From contig OX387198.1 in NCBI GenBank assembly GCA_947561715.1, forward strand, positions 11,470,001 to 11,534,000: a stretch of 64,000 bases of DNA. The letters are read 5' to 3'. The first letter of the stretch is position 1; each line of letters begins with the position of its first letter. The position numbers and the translations under genes were made by a program. Positions 37,701-50,800 of the stretch are shown in pieces. The DNA is from Ascidia mentula (lineage: Eukaryota > Chordata > Ascidiacea > Phlebobranchia > Ascidiidae). Under the pieces are notes generated by a model. That model saw only the letters and a program-made list of their open reading frames with translations, ran no database searches and was not told the origin of the DNA.

Positions 37701-40077
37701 AGGAAAAGGAAGTGATATTTTTGTTGGGGCTCCGACGGTTGACGCTTATTTACACGATGGGAATTTTGCTTTTGGGGCGAATTTTCGTGGAGGTACAACA
37801 GGAGCTCGGGAAAACCGGTGTGTTCAAAATCGTATGCAAAGTATATGTTCCATAGTAAACTCCCAATCTTGTTTAGTGGCCCCTCAATGCACAAAAGATA
37901 CTCTACATACCAAGCAGTAAACGAAACCTGTTTGAATTACAGGGTCTAGACGTTTTGAATGCGGGTACCTGTTGGATTCTACATAAACTTAACGTTGTCT
38001 TTTACTAACACTTCAGTGCTTGATCTTGCCTGGCCTGTTGATAGGCAGACACTCTTGTGTAATACCTGTGCACATTTGAACCAAGCCTGTGTTGTCTTGG
38101 CAAGTCGGAAAATGTCGTCACGTGCAAATGTCGTCATATGCAATATAAGTGCCAAGTAGCTGGTCAAATAATCAAGTTCCCCAACAAATAATAAATTTCC
38201 CCTTGGACTAGCGATTCCCACAGTGGTTCCATGAGCTGGACATGTACTAAGCACTTGCACGTAAGCTGATAAAAATGTCCGCAAAGCCGTTGGGCATCAA
38301 CACGAGGCAACAAAGCAAAAGCAAATACGACAATTTTGGTTAAAAAAAACGTTCTTCTTTTTTGGGGGTTACTTGTCAAAATAAGCCTTGCAGTGTTCCG
38401 CGGACAAAGATTTTGGAAAACAATTACTTGAACGTTATTTTTACAAACAACAAGTCCAGATCGACTATTGTACAGAGGCCTTATAATAAGTTAACTCAGT
38501 GTATGGAAGTTCTGATAAGGAACCACGCACCAAACGTCATTTCCGTGCTGCCGCATCAACAACTAACCTCGCTGCAGCGAACTCACTCAACGTAGTTGCG
38601 TCCATCAAGTTATTACATAAAGTCTGGATGTATAGATTCAAAATGTCCGTGAAAAGGGCTTATTCTGTTTATCTCAAGCAATATTGTAAAATACAGACAA
38701 CCCCACTGTGCCCTGCGACACAAAGAGATATTTGTACAAACTATACAGTCCCTGTCTAATTACCACATAAGGTATTGTACTTGGGTCTGACACTGCTCAG
38801 GAATTGGGGCAGACAATCTTACCCAATTGCCAACCCGAAAAAAACACATGCCAATCGCGGAAATGTCTGGTTATTATTATTATAGTTATTGGTTATCAAT
38901 TCTGGCGAGACGAAAAAAATCACAATAGTCAGAATCGCATAAGAACGCTCACCAGTGAGTAAGGGTAGGAGCGAAACGGAGTAAAGCGCTTCACATGATA
39001 AGCGCCGGATACATGGAGTTGCCCGAGCAAATATATATATATATACTGGTGTGGGCACGTGTGTTGTGGTGGTCAAACGCGAAGTTTGCATAGGGCTTGC
39101 GTCGAATCACCAGTTTGTAACAATGGATACCGGAGCTTGGCATTAATTTGATGCCTAACATGGGATTAAGAGAAAAAAACGAAATGAGTTGATTGTGTGA
39201 AAAGGAACAAGAAGTAAGGCTACATGTGGAAATTTATTAAGTGAGATAAATTAAACGGCCACAATTACGCGGTTATGGCGACTCAGAATTGCCGAATGCA
39301 GCCAAGCAGCGAGGAAGAGGCTAAGAGACCGGTTGGCCGGCTGAAAAAAGTGCGTTTTATAACGGTTTAGAATACACAAGAGATTATAACAGGGGGTGTG
39401 GTACAGTGTTTTCAAAAGACCGGCGCCTATCCCGAAAAAACATGACCGCCTACGTTTAAATTCTGGACCAAAAGCTACTGGTTTTTAAACATGAAATTGT
39501 AAGCGAGTCTTTGAAAATGATTTTGTTTGCGCAATTTTACGGGACAATTGTGCAAGCAGCGATTTCTGTGCGTCTGCATTGAAATAAACGAACGGAAGAG
39601 GAGAAAGATGGGTAAAAACAATAAGCAAGGTCTACTTGATAATGACTCTGCTGGGACAATCCCAAGATCGTTGAGCAACACGCGGTACGGGCAACGCGCA
39701 AAAACGTGGATATGATATTCGTTAAGACGCGGAGAAATCTACACAACGGAATTCGATATGTGACTACTTTCAAGATTTACAACACACAAAGCCGAAAAAC
39801 GGCAGTTTTCGAGTGGCATACACTGCATAACGGACGGCGCTCTGGCTCCAGCTAGCGGTGGTAAAGGCGAAGCACACCGGAATAAACATACGTCACGTAA
39901 AAGTTTCAGTCTGGTCAATGCACGCACTCGGCTCTTTGTTACAGTTTTCGAAACGATATGTCGTCGAGGGAAAGAAAAAAAGGAATTAATTAATTTTGGA
40001 TTTTTTCGCATAGGGTCGGAAGTGCGATATTTTTTTTCACTTCTCTCCACGACACGCGAACGGGCGGAGAGTCGTTT
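31704..40077. other. Gene-poor region upstream of Pax1/9
   Basis: About 8.4 kb without a recognisable gene separates Pax1/9 from the 3' end of ACTR2, which also lies on the - strand. Open frames of 130-154 codons (34077-34490, 36086-36496, 36869-37333 on +) show no family motifs and lie mainly in GC-rich DNA where long frames arise by chance. GC-rich islands sit at about 32880-33440, 35180-35760, 36160-36640 and 36880-37680. To the right of 38 kb the sequence becomes uniformly AT-rich. The Pax1/9 promoter must lie just above 31703. An AATAAA complement near 39233 could end ACTR2. Confidence 0.5.
32982..33005 (+). promoter_or_regulatory. G-quadruplex-type motif upstream of Pax1/9
   Basis: Five G-runs of three to five Gs separated by one- or two-base loops (ggggg c ggg c ggg c ggg ca gggg) lie 1.3 kb upstream of the Pax1/9 start codon. 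They are inside a GC-rich island in an otherwise AT-rich window. On the coding strand of Pax1/9 this reads as C-runs. Confidence 0.6.
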
Positions 40078-43000
40078 TTACGCCACTTTGACGCCCAACT
40101 TTTCGAGCACGCGCAGACCGCACTCCTCGTATTCCTGTCGTGTGAGCCAGAAGTTTTCCTTGTCCTTCATAATGTCGGCCAGTACTGCGCCTCCAAGGAA
40201 GACCATGTGCTTCCTGCGTGGAGGATCTTCAATGCGGATCTTGAATTTCTGTTTGTACGCAAATATTGGTTAGCGATGTTTTCGTATCTATAGTCAGGGG
40301 GTGGTGACTTAAACAACTGGGCAAAATTGTTGTGCAGTCAGGTCAGTTGCAGGTGTTGTTAGTTGGCAGCGGTTTAGATAGAGTAAGAAAGTGGTGAATA
40401 CAATACGTTTGCATTGATAGTGCGAGAGTTAAAAGTAGACTTGCAGCTTTTGCATTTATCTTGCAGTATTCCGGACTAAAAAATTGGAATATACTACTAC
40501 TGGTTATTGCACTGTTTAATCGAACAAATTTTTATAACTTGGGTTTTCAAATGACAAAGAAAAGTTTTTGTCATTTTTCCACTATGGTATAAAAGTAAGT
40601 TATTTTTCAAAACATAGCGGAGGATTATGTAATTTACCACTTTTAAATTGTTGTCAAGAAAGTAGACAATTAATCAAGGTAACATTAACAACCACACAAA
40701 AAACAGTTCAATGACAAACATAATCTAAAAAGGACAATATAATGTGTACATTGCATGTTTGTTAACAGATTTAACAAACTTATTTAATTGCAGTCAAAAC
40801 GTATTAATCCAGACATCTGGAAACCCCATTATTAGACACAAAAACTCCAGAAATATTTTAATTTTTTTGAAATTTTTTTTTTTGAAAATGAAAATTTTCT
40901 TTCAATTTCGTTACCTATCTGTACTGACATTATGTGACAAAATCTTAACCGGGCAGTCTGGATTAGCAAGGTCTAACTGCACTGTTGACACAATGAAATG
41001 ATGTAGAAATTGGCAAACAATGGTTTTTTAACTTCCAAAAGTTAAAAAAACACAAGCTTAACTGCCATGAACTGCTAAAGATGAAGTTTACAAGCTTTTG
41101 AAAAGCAAAATATATGCATGGTTTTCATGCTAAAGGCATGAAATATGCTTTACAGGACTGTGTAACGTGTTTTATATGAAATCGAATGATTTTATAAAAA
41201 TGCAACACAAGAACCAAAAGCTAGCAAATAGGCGATTGTAGCACCAATTAATAAATACAAGCTAACAAAATGGTTCTTATAGCAGTGGTTGCCTATGAGT
41301 ACAATGGCAATACTATGGACCCAAGATGGTGCCCTACACTGTTCAAGAACATGCAATAAGCTAGGGCAATGTTAAAACAGTTGTTTCAAGTTTGTGTGCA
41401 TTGTCTGTTTAAATCAAGGAAAGAGGCAACTCAACATGGAAAGAATACAGTAAAGAAATAAAGGTATTGTTCCACTGCAAGGGTTATGCAAAGTTTTGCC
41501 AGACTTGTGTTGGCTTGGTGTTGCTATTTTTGTAGTTAAGAAGCACTGTGTTAACATAACTATGCCATAACACAAGGTGTCTAGATGAACAACCAAACAA
41601 GTCTGGTGATTGTTTAAGTAGAATATGTTAGTAATTACCCCAAAACAGCATGTGGTAAGCATAGTAACAAATGTATAATAAACACAATAATAATAATTAA
41701 AAGCCAACACATGCAACAGCAAGCATCATTCACTCGTACACTGCAAGTACAGCCCTTACCATGTTCTATTCAGTTCCAATGTGCGGAGAACAATGCGACG
41801 AACGAAAAGACGGAAAAAACAAAAAGTATATTAGGTTAAAATTACAATCATGCAAATTACAGTCAAGCTTTGTTAGTTAAATATGTATTATTGATAATCA
41901 GTGCGAAAGAAAATAAATCAAAACATTTTGTTTATTGCATGTTTATCATTAGTTGCGAATTGTCAAGCAAATTTGTTTAGAAGTGGTGTATACTGGTTAT
42001 GATGAAAAAACAAAAACATTGCAATATTAATATAGAAATATTATTCTAATATAATTATAGTGTTTTTTTTTGGTTAAATTTCATTTTAACTGCAGCAATT
42101 TGGCTTATTACCAGACATAAAACAATATTGGAGCATAAAACTATATTTAACACTTGTTGCTAACTTACAAATAGCATAAGCTGGTTGCAAACTTAAACAG
42201 ATAAACACATGCACAGGCAGAAGGTAAATACTTGCCGAAAATTTGGTGTGGTCTCCTTTTAGCACATGTTGCAGGTAAAGCTGCTTAATCTCTCTTTCCA
42301 TTCTGGATGGCAGGCCTGGGAACATGGTACTTCCCCCAGATAAAACGATGTGTTTGTAGAATTCACTCCTGTGAACACAAAATTGAATCATGTTAATGTT
42401 AAGTGATGAAATACAACCAAACATGTATATAGGTTAGAAAAATATGCTTTAAACTTAACACAAACACAACTGCTGGGTCGGTATGCCTTGGTGTTTCCAA
42501 ATAATGAGTGGCCAGGTAAAAACAAGATTTGCAAGAGCAATAAAAAAACAAACTTTTTAAAGCAAAAATACTTTGGGATAGCTTTGGTGCAAAACATAAA
42601 ATAATGGGTGTTCAACACAAAGTGGCTGATCCAGCTTGGCTGCAATGCCTTGGCTGCGAAGCCTGTGAACCTTGTGTTCAACACATAGTATGTTTTTTGT
42701 TTTAATGATGGTTCAAAAGGTAATGAAATGGGCGTATCATAAAGCTTTTGGAATTTTGGTGCCAGATGGTGCCAGATGGTGCATGCTCAAACATTTCATT
42801 AAATTTAACACACAGTTACCTAATATCAATGTCAGCAGCTTGTATAGTGTTGAACAGCAGCTCAGCGATACCGCATGACTCAATGTTGATGAGATGGGGT
42901 TGGAACAAAGCTTCTGGAGCCTCAAACCTTTCTCCAGCAACCTTCACTGTGCGTCCGTCAGGCAGCTAATGCAAATACATGCGGCTTATTATACACACTT

Positions 43001-45967
43001 AGTCGCTCATGTAAGGTTGTACATTAGTACATAGATGTTGTTAAATAATATTTGTAACCCACAGTTATAAGCAACTAAACAGCTTATAACACTTTGTATC
43101 ATGTTGTTTGGCTTGTAACAAATAATACATTTCACAACAAAACAGTTAACCAGTTGACTAGTTTGTGATACCATACAAATAGAAATAAGCACATGTAAAA
43201 TTTTATAATTATTTAATTCCTGATCTTAGCTGATGATCTTGGCTTATATAATAAACAATGTGGGGTTGTTAGTGCACAAAAGCTCTTAACTTCCTTTGAA
43301 AATTGCAGTGAGTATGCCACAACTGAAAAGGCAGTATGCCACTTCACACAATGCCAGGAAGTTAATGAGGTCTTGTCTTGACATATTTTGCAGGGTAACA
43401 GAAAAATATTGTTGTAGATTGTAAATCATTTTTTTCTAGTGCAGATATGCTGGTTAATGCTTCAACATCAGCAACAAAATATTTAAAAAATAAAATGCAT
43501 AAAGGCATTACAATCCAGGACAGCATCTAAATAGAGTTGAGCGTGTGCATTCTACTTCCTGATATGTGACATGCATAGTAAATGAAGTCTGCCAGTGAAT
43601 CAATGCAGTTTTCACTGACTTGCCAAACTATTTGTAGCGTTTACAATATTCACTGCCCCTTGGGACATTGCATCACACTAAAAAAACTTGATCACAACAA
43701 CAACACTAATAGTTTTGACATGTTTTAACTTATATGAGCATAATAATAGATGATAATTGTTCACATGAACAAGCCCACTAAATTCACAGTGTGGGAACTG
43801 TGTTCTACACATATATATTTGTCAAAATTTCTTCTGCATGGCCCGTTGACATAAACATTATATAAATACAGCACATCTTTTTCAATGCCTGATATGAAAA
43901 GAGCTAGTTGTGTGAGCTATTGCAATATTTTATATTTATGTATTTAAAACTATTGTGTTTCTAAGATGTAGCAACAATACAAGACAGATATTACACATTA
44001 CAATACAAATGAGAGCATTTTGTGAAGAGAGTTATGCTGTACCTCAAGTGATAGTATTACAAAGTAAATATTTACTGTGTGAAATGAAAGTCAGAATTTT
44101 TAATGACAATAGACACAATGAGTCAGTACTAGCTGCTTTTTTTACCTGATATGATTCTACAAGAAATGTGGTCTCCAATGCAAGCTTTTGTTCCTGTTCA
44201 GTGTCATAACTGAAAAATTAATTTGGTTTATTTGCCTTGTCTGAAAAGTCCGTAGTTTCATGCAAGTAAAAATACACTTACGCAACAAAGCAGTGTTTTT
44301 CCTTCAGCATACGCACAGTTTCAAAATCTGCAGACTGGTTGAAGACATATCCCCTCAATAACAAGAGCTGCATATAAATGGTCCCAAATATGTATATATT
44401 TACATTTTTATCGATGAATTTACATTTTTTGAAAATCAACTTGTACAATCCTGGTTACTTACGCAATAACTAAACCTATTATTAATGAATAAGAATGTCA
44501 CTGAAAATACATAAGATTGGATTTTACAACCGTATATACAAACTGCCCATTTTTTATTTTAATAACAGTAGTAGATGTAGGTTTAAAGTAACAACCTTGA
44601 TCAAATATCGAGTGATGTCTCGACCAGCAACGTCCAATCTTCTTGTGAGATGTGGAAGAGCAAATCCCTCATAAACAGGACAAATGTGGGACACACCATC
44701 CCCAATATCAACCACAATGCCAGTCAGCAAACCTGTTTAGGAGCAGCAAATATTACACAGTTTACTATAAATATTCAGTAAATCCAGTTATGTCAATAAT
44801 AAGTTGAACACCAACCTTGCGCATAAAGTGTTAGTACAGCCTGCACTGCGATGTAACAACCATCAAATCCATATTTTTCAAACATTCTCTGAAAAATAAC
44901 TCACTCAATCAGCAAAAATATTGGCATTTTTTTGAATTAATTGAGTGACTGAATAATAAGTACATGTTACTTTGAAACAGTGAGAGTGGTTTGGTTTACA
45001 TATATTCAATGTTTTTGCAAAATATGTTTAGTGAAATAAAACAAATTTTAACAGCCAGATACCAACCTCTATAATCCTCTCCCTGTTTTTTGTGGGGTTC
45101 ATTGGAGGCTCAGTAAGTAACACTCGAGAGTTTCTGTGATGAAAGTAAACGTTGTCATCTGTTTTCAAGCATTTGACTGCACCAGTTTAATAATACCTTG
45201 GGTCTACGTTTAGCTTTTCAGGGCCAAAGGTGTAATCCCACAAATGCTCCATGTCTTCCCAGTTTCTGACGATTCCATTTTCAATAGGATAATTTACCTC
45301 TAGTTGCGATCGAAGTTTACTTGCGTCATCTCCAATCATCAAATCCTGGAATAAAAATAACAAAAAAAACATGAAACTGTTCTTTAAACCTTTACATGTG
45401 GGCTAGGCCACATTCGGGTGCAAAATAAATGTCATAACATACAAATAAAACAAAATCCTTTTGAATAGATGCAATTCAAGAAATCATTTTCAGATTTGTA
45501 ATTTTTATATACCTTTATCTCAATTTCGCCAGCCTTCGTGGTTGATCGTAGAATCGGGCGACCTACCAAGGCAGGAAAGATGTGGGCAGGAAAGTTGGAT
45601 CCAGCCCACCCACACTTCACAAACTATACAGAAAAAATAGATGAAGTTTACAGAGAAAACCTAACTGAGAAGATGGATATGGAAATGACCTGCACTAATA
45701 TAGGTTAAGTGTGATAGCACATTCAGGAATGGCAAAATCCAGACTTCTGAACTAAGCTTGTTGACCAATAGGTGCCATTCAGGGATTTTTAACTAGGTAA
45801 TCCTGCCTATATTGGTTTCATATTTTTCTAATAGAATAACCCCTTTATAAAAATTTATAAATGCCACCACTTGACCAAAAATGACCCTTGTTTAGAAGAA
45901 GTCCAGCAAATATCCTTACCCCTGTTCCATTATCACACACCACAACGTTCCTTCCTCTACTATCCAT
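40078..45967 (-). CDS. ACTR2: Actin-related protein 2, 11 exons, 394 aa
   Basis: Exons 45967-45920, 45623-45513, 45345-45197, 45133-45067, 44888-44816, 44732-44596, 44367-44282, 44209-44146, 42965-42820, 42368-42236 and 40248-40078 join in phase to give 394 residues, the same length as human ARP2. The start [16 protein letters not shown] and the end [16 protein letters not shown] match ARP2 ends closely. Arp2 with Arp3 and five ARPC subunits nucleates branched actin filaments. Actin-fold nucleotide motifs are present (DNGTG at 12-16, [12 protein letters not shown] in exon 10). Two oddities stand out. The intron after exon 10 begins GC rather than GT (CG|GCAAGT). Residue 159 in the phosphate-binding loop DxGDG is Ile where human and fly have Ser. 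It is divergent with WDR20. Confidence 0.98.
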
Positions 45968-47882
45968 GTGTTACACCAGTTAGTTTCTACAGTACCTAAA
46001 TAACCTGGTGTTTAAACATGTATATACATAGTATTAGTATATTCGTGTAAATATTTTTTCAGACAAATCTCAACTCAAAAGATTGGTTAATACATTTTTA
46101 TGTTTCTACATATATCAAATAATATTTTGCATTACTTTTCCTTAAAAAATATATTTAGGCATCTTCACATCAACCATGAATTTATCAACATGGCTAACAT
46201 ACCAAAAAAATGTAACACATAATTTGGTAGAAAAATGGAGGAAAAATTTGACAACTAACTGGATTTTTTTTTTATATATCAACTAATACTTTCAATATAA
46301 GAACAGGACAGTCATATTATTTAATTAAAAGTTACATTATGACATAGTTGTGTTAAATTACATATTGAAATTCGGACATGAAGCACTGGTGGAGTTTAGG
46401 ATGGAATTCAACAATAATTACTGCAAATCGCTGTAATGTTTTGTTGAAATCAAGATACCCATTAGTATGCATAATACCACTATATAGGCACCCGGCCAGT
46501 CATAATTCCATAACAAACTGCCTCTACACTCATTTTATGTAGTAACAATCCCTTACAGAGGAATATGCCATTAGTTTATGCACAACAAACAAGTGTATAT
46601 GTGTGTACATGAACACAAATTGCAGGTAATAAATGAATTATACATTTTTGGTGAACTAAAATCCTCTGCCTTAGACACAGGAAGACAGAGTAACGGAAAA
46701 TTAGCAGTAGCAAAGTTTCAAACTTGGTGCAAGGCACACACAAGTATTTATAGCAAAGAATGTCTTTTATTACTTATGGAAGAAACGTTTTGAACTATTT
46801 GCGAAGGCGCCGGATTTAGTCACAAACCATGCTTGTCGATACACTCATACCATCACATTTACCACAAAAACACCAAAGTAAGCACAAATACCACCACACA
46901 AAATACTTACAAACCCAAACTTTTAATAAATATGGTTAAGCCAAGCCCAGCGAAGTACTTTAGAAGATCAAATCCCACTCCTTAATCCAGGTCAGAAGAG
47001 TATGAAATTCAACCTAGCACTCGGTTATTATATCACTTCAACGTCTTCAATAATATACTTTCTGAACGCTGAAGCAATCATTTGCATTTTTATTAGTTTG
47101 AGCAAAACTTAAGGGTGGAATATTAACGGATGTTTCTTCAGAAATCGAAAATTATTACATCGTCGCTTCTGTTTGACCCATGACCTCGTCTGTGAGCCGG
47201 TTCCTTGTTCGCTAGTGGGCGATAGAGAAATATATAAAAATCAGATTTTATACCAAATTGTATTTTTGTCCCATTGATCAGCTAACTATTGAATTTTAAA
47301 AAGAATACACAAACCGTTGTAGCGAACCACTGATCTCTCCAGAACATATAATGTCTGAGACCGTAACGCATCATAAAATAAATTGTTACTCGTCATAAAA
47401 TCATGAAATGTTGCAACAAGCATAATTTTATTTCTTTACATTGCCAAATAACCAAACAATAGCATATGGCATACTTTTTTTGGATTTACCAAACGATATA
47501 TGACGACACAACAAAATGTTTTTCACTATTATTTGCGAGAACATTTGCTTGCTCGCATGTGAAGTTGGTTTGCGTGAATCCGATATAACATTTTTTGGAA
47601 AGTTGCAAAAACAACTTGGCGTGACGATCAGTCAAGTGACAATTGTGTTTTTTTTTTTGCAGCGCATTTTGAGTGTAAAATGATTTAGAAGTTGTACAAA
47701 GTGTGCGATTTGACAACTAAAAGGATTCTGCGCATTTACGTTACCTAACGACTAACGTTAAGATATAGGCCTACTTGATTTCTTCCAGGTCTGAATTCAA
47801 TGAACAAGGACCGCAACTGACTCCACAAGTTAGCATGTGTTAGTAATGTGCGCTGTATGTTGTTTACAACATTTTCTGTATA
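45968..47882. promoter_or_regulatory. Divergent spacer between ACTR2 and WDR20
   Basis: The 1.9 kb between the two start codons should contain both promoters. It is AT-rich and has no recognisable gene; the small frames at 46578-46793 and 47716-47486 look random. A pyrimidine tract followed by AG at 47787-47788 (gatttcttccag) precedes the WDR20 start by about 95 bases. It may be a 5' UTR intron end or a spliced-leader acceptor. Confidence 0.45.
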
Positions 47883-50800
47883 ATGGCTCTGGAAGCTGCA
47901 GCAAAAGACAATGATGTGAAAGTTCGCTTCAATATCAGAGAAGGAATCTACAAGCAAATGCCGATTTCAGAATACTTCTATCCAAAACGAGTGCCATATG
48001 TAAACCAGGTATGATTATTTTTGTTTAAGAAGTTACGAATCTCATATCTTGTGTCTAACAAAGGATGATTCTGTATTGCCGGCTAGCTTTTTTTAGGCTA
48101 TGTAAACCACATAGGCTATGCCTTTTACCAGTATTTGTCTCCCAGATTGGAAAGTTTGTTTTTTGCGCGGAGGATTTCGTTTCGGCGATCGTTAATTGCG
48201 CGGATGATCGCAACGTTTTTCGTATGTTAATACACTAGGTCATTAATATTGCGCGGATTATCGGTAAATTTTCGCAAAGACATTTTTTCCAGTCTGATTT
48301 GTCTCTAACAAAAGGAAACTGTTTGATTCTGGAAACTATCCAAACATTTTACCTATACCTCACAGCCATTGTTTTGTGCGTAGACAACCAGCTGTAAGTT
48401 AAACTTAAACATAACGCATCACATAAAACTTTCCACCATAGAGAAAACATCATTGAACAGAATCTGGAAGAAAAACAATGCAAAAAATATATGTTTCAGA
48501 AAACCCACAATAAAAATTACATATGATTTAAGCATACAGAACTTGTCTTTCAATGTGCTAAATAGATAGGCTAACCTATGCTGCATTCCTCATTATTATC
48601 AAAATATATAGTGTATGATAATGCATTACTAGTTTTGTAGCATGACATAAACTTTATGCGAGTAAAGCCTGTTGTGTATAGCCTATAATCAAAATTGATT
48701 CAATCTGACAATGGTAATCATGCAGCAAGTTTGTAGGGAAACCAAAAATCTTCAAACACAAAAGTATAAAATTTGTTTAAAAAGTTGTTGACACATTAGT
48801 GCCAAGATTGGCGTATTTACTTGACCTGGTGATATACACTATGTATAATAAATTTGGTTTAAAAATGTAAACCTGCTTTGCAAAACAAGTATTAAAAATT
48901 ATTTTGACTGTTATTTGACACTTGCATTGTCTTCAAATGCTAAATTTTTTTCAAAACTTTCAGATTTGTTTTGCAGTGTTGGTTAAACCTATTGGTTGTG
49001 AAACATTTGTTGGACAAGCTCCAAAATAAATTGTCTCTGGAAAAACTAGAACCAACAATGACAAAGTTTTGGCAAAACTTAGTTGCCTTTTTAATAATGT
49101 AACATATCACCAAGCACTAAGCAGTGATGGAGAGAGTTACAAATGAGTAGGAAGTTGTAAACCAAATGGTTTAAAACGAAATCAAGTGTCCCCTTCTTTC
49201 CGGTTTCAATGATTTATTAACGTTCAATACAGTTAATTATGTTTTGTTGCTATGCCTGTTCCATTATTGCATAAGGTTAAACATCATTTCATAAACCAAC
49301 TGAGATATACAATTTGGTTTTAGTGTTATAGCAATCCTTTCAATTGTATACACATAGGCTAATTATATAAATAATATTCATGATTAGTGTTTGTGTATTT
49401 CCAGGGTCCTGCATCTACCTCAACCACTGTGAAAACTTCTATCACAAAAGTCAATGATGGAGATGAAGATCCAGATCGAGTTTGCTTCACTGTTGGACGT
49501 GAATTGTTCTACTTTGGATATAAGTCCCTCGTTCAGGTTATAATAATTCTTTGGAATCTTTACTGTTACGGCAAATAGATTTCAATAGTAAATCAAGGCC
49601 TTGGTCATTTGTCTATGCCTGCACAAGTGTTTTTTTTCATTGGTTGAGAAAATACAGTTGTTGAACTATAAATTTTGCAATATTTGCATCAGCACAACAA
49701 TTTTGTTAAAATTCTGAATTGTTTTACTGCTCCGTAAGTTGTATTCCTAGTTTTTGTTTCTGATTTCTATGAGATTATTGCCGATATGAGTTTGATTGCC
49801 ATTTGATTTTTTTTCTAAAATGAGGTACGTTTCCTACATAAAAATAGTATTATGACGTGTAGAAATACTGAATTATAATGAAGTTTTCTTAAAAAACAGC
49901 CGACCCAGCATTTGGAGTTTCTTGACAAAAGAACATACAAAGGAGTGCAACCCACTTGTCACAACATCAACAAGTTTTCTGCCTCAAGTGAAACTGTAAA
50001 GGCTGCAGTAGGTTTTACTGCGGGACAAGTTCAAATTATAGACGTCAAAACAAAACAAAGCCTACAAATAATGAATGAAGATGTAAGTTCTTGCTTTCTG
50101 TGCATTGAACATGTATTGTACACAGGTGGCATAATGGCAAAGTGCCATTGAAAATGATAGGGATACTTAGATGGTTTTTAAGCCCTTGTTCAAGTTGCTA
50201 CGTCATTTTTTATTTATACTCAGTATTTTCCAGTTATGTCATACATTATTTTAAATACAACTGCATTTCATGCTTAATGTTACACAACTTTCTGGAACTG
50301 CCACACCATACTGCATAATTCATGACACAAAAAGTTTTAAAGCATTTTTATGCCTAAAATTTGTTTGTGGACAAATGAAATAGATTTTCTGTCATTATCC
50401 ACTTTACTGTTTTCAGAGGTCCGTTGAAAAGTCGAGGGTGTCCTGTGTAAAGTGGTACCCTGAAAGTGAAAACATTTTGTTGTCAGCACACATAAGTGGA
50501 CATATGTACACATATGACATCTCCCAGCCATGTACCAGTGCAGTGCCCTTGTACCACACACAGGTAGGGGTTGGTAACCTAGATTAACTCAATTCGAGCA
50601 CAGATTTGTCTCAGTCAACAAGATAATACAGATTAAGGTCAAACAGCCATGCAAAGCATAAGTATTGCTTGTCAACCAATTGCTCGCTTCAGGTGTGTAC
50701 TCAACCCAGTCATTTGCCGCAGTATTTTAATTCGCCGTTAATCATTGATATACTGCTACATGTATAAAGTGTTTTGTCTCAACACTGCATTTTTTTAGGC

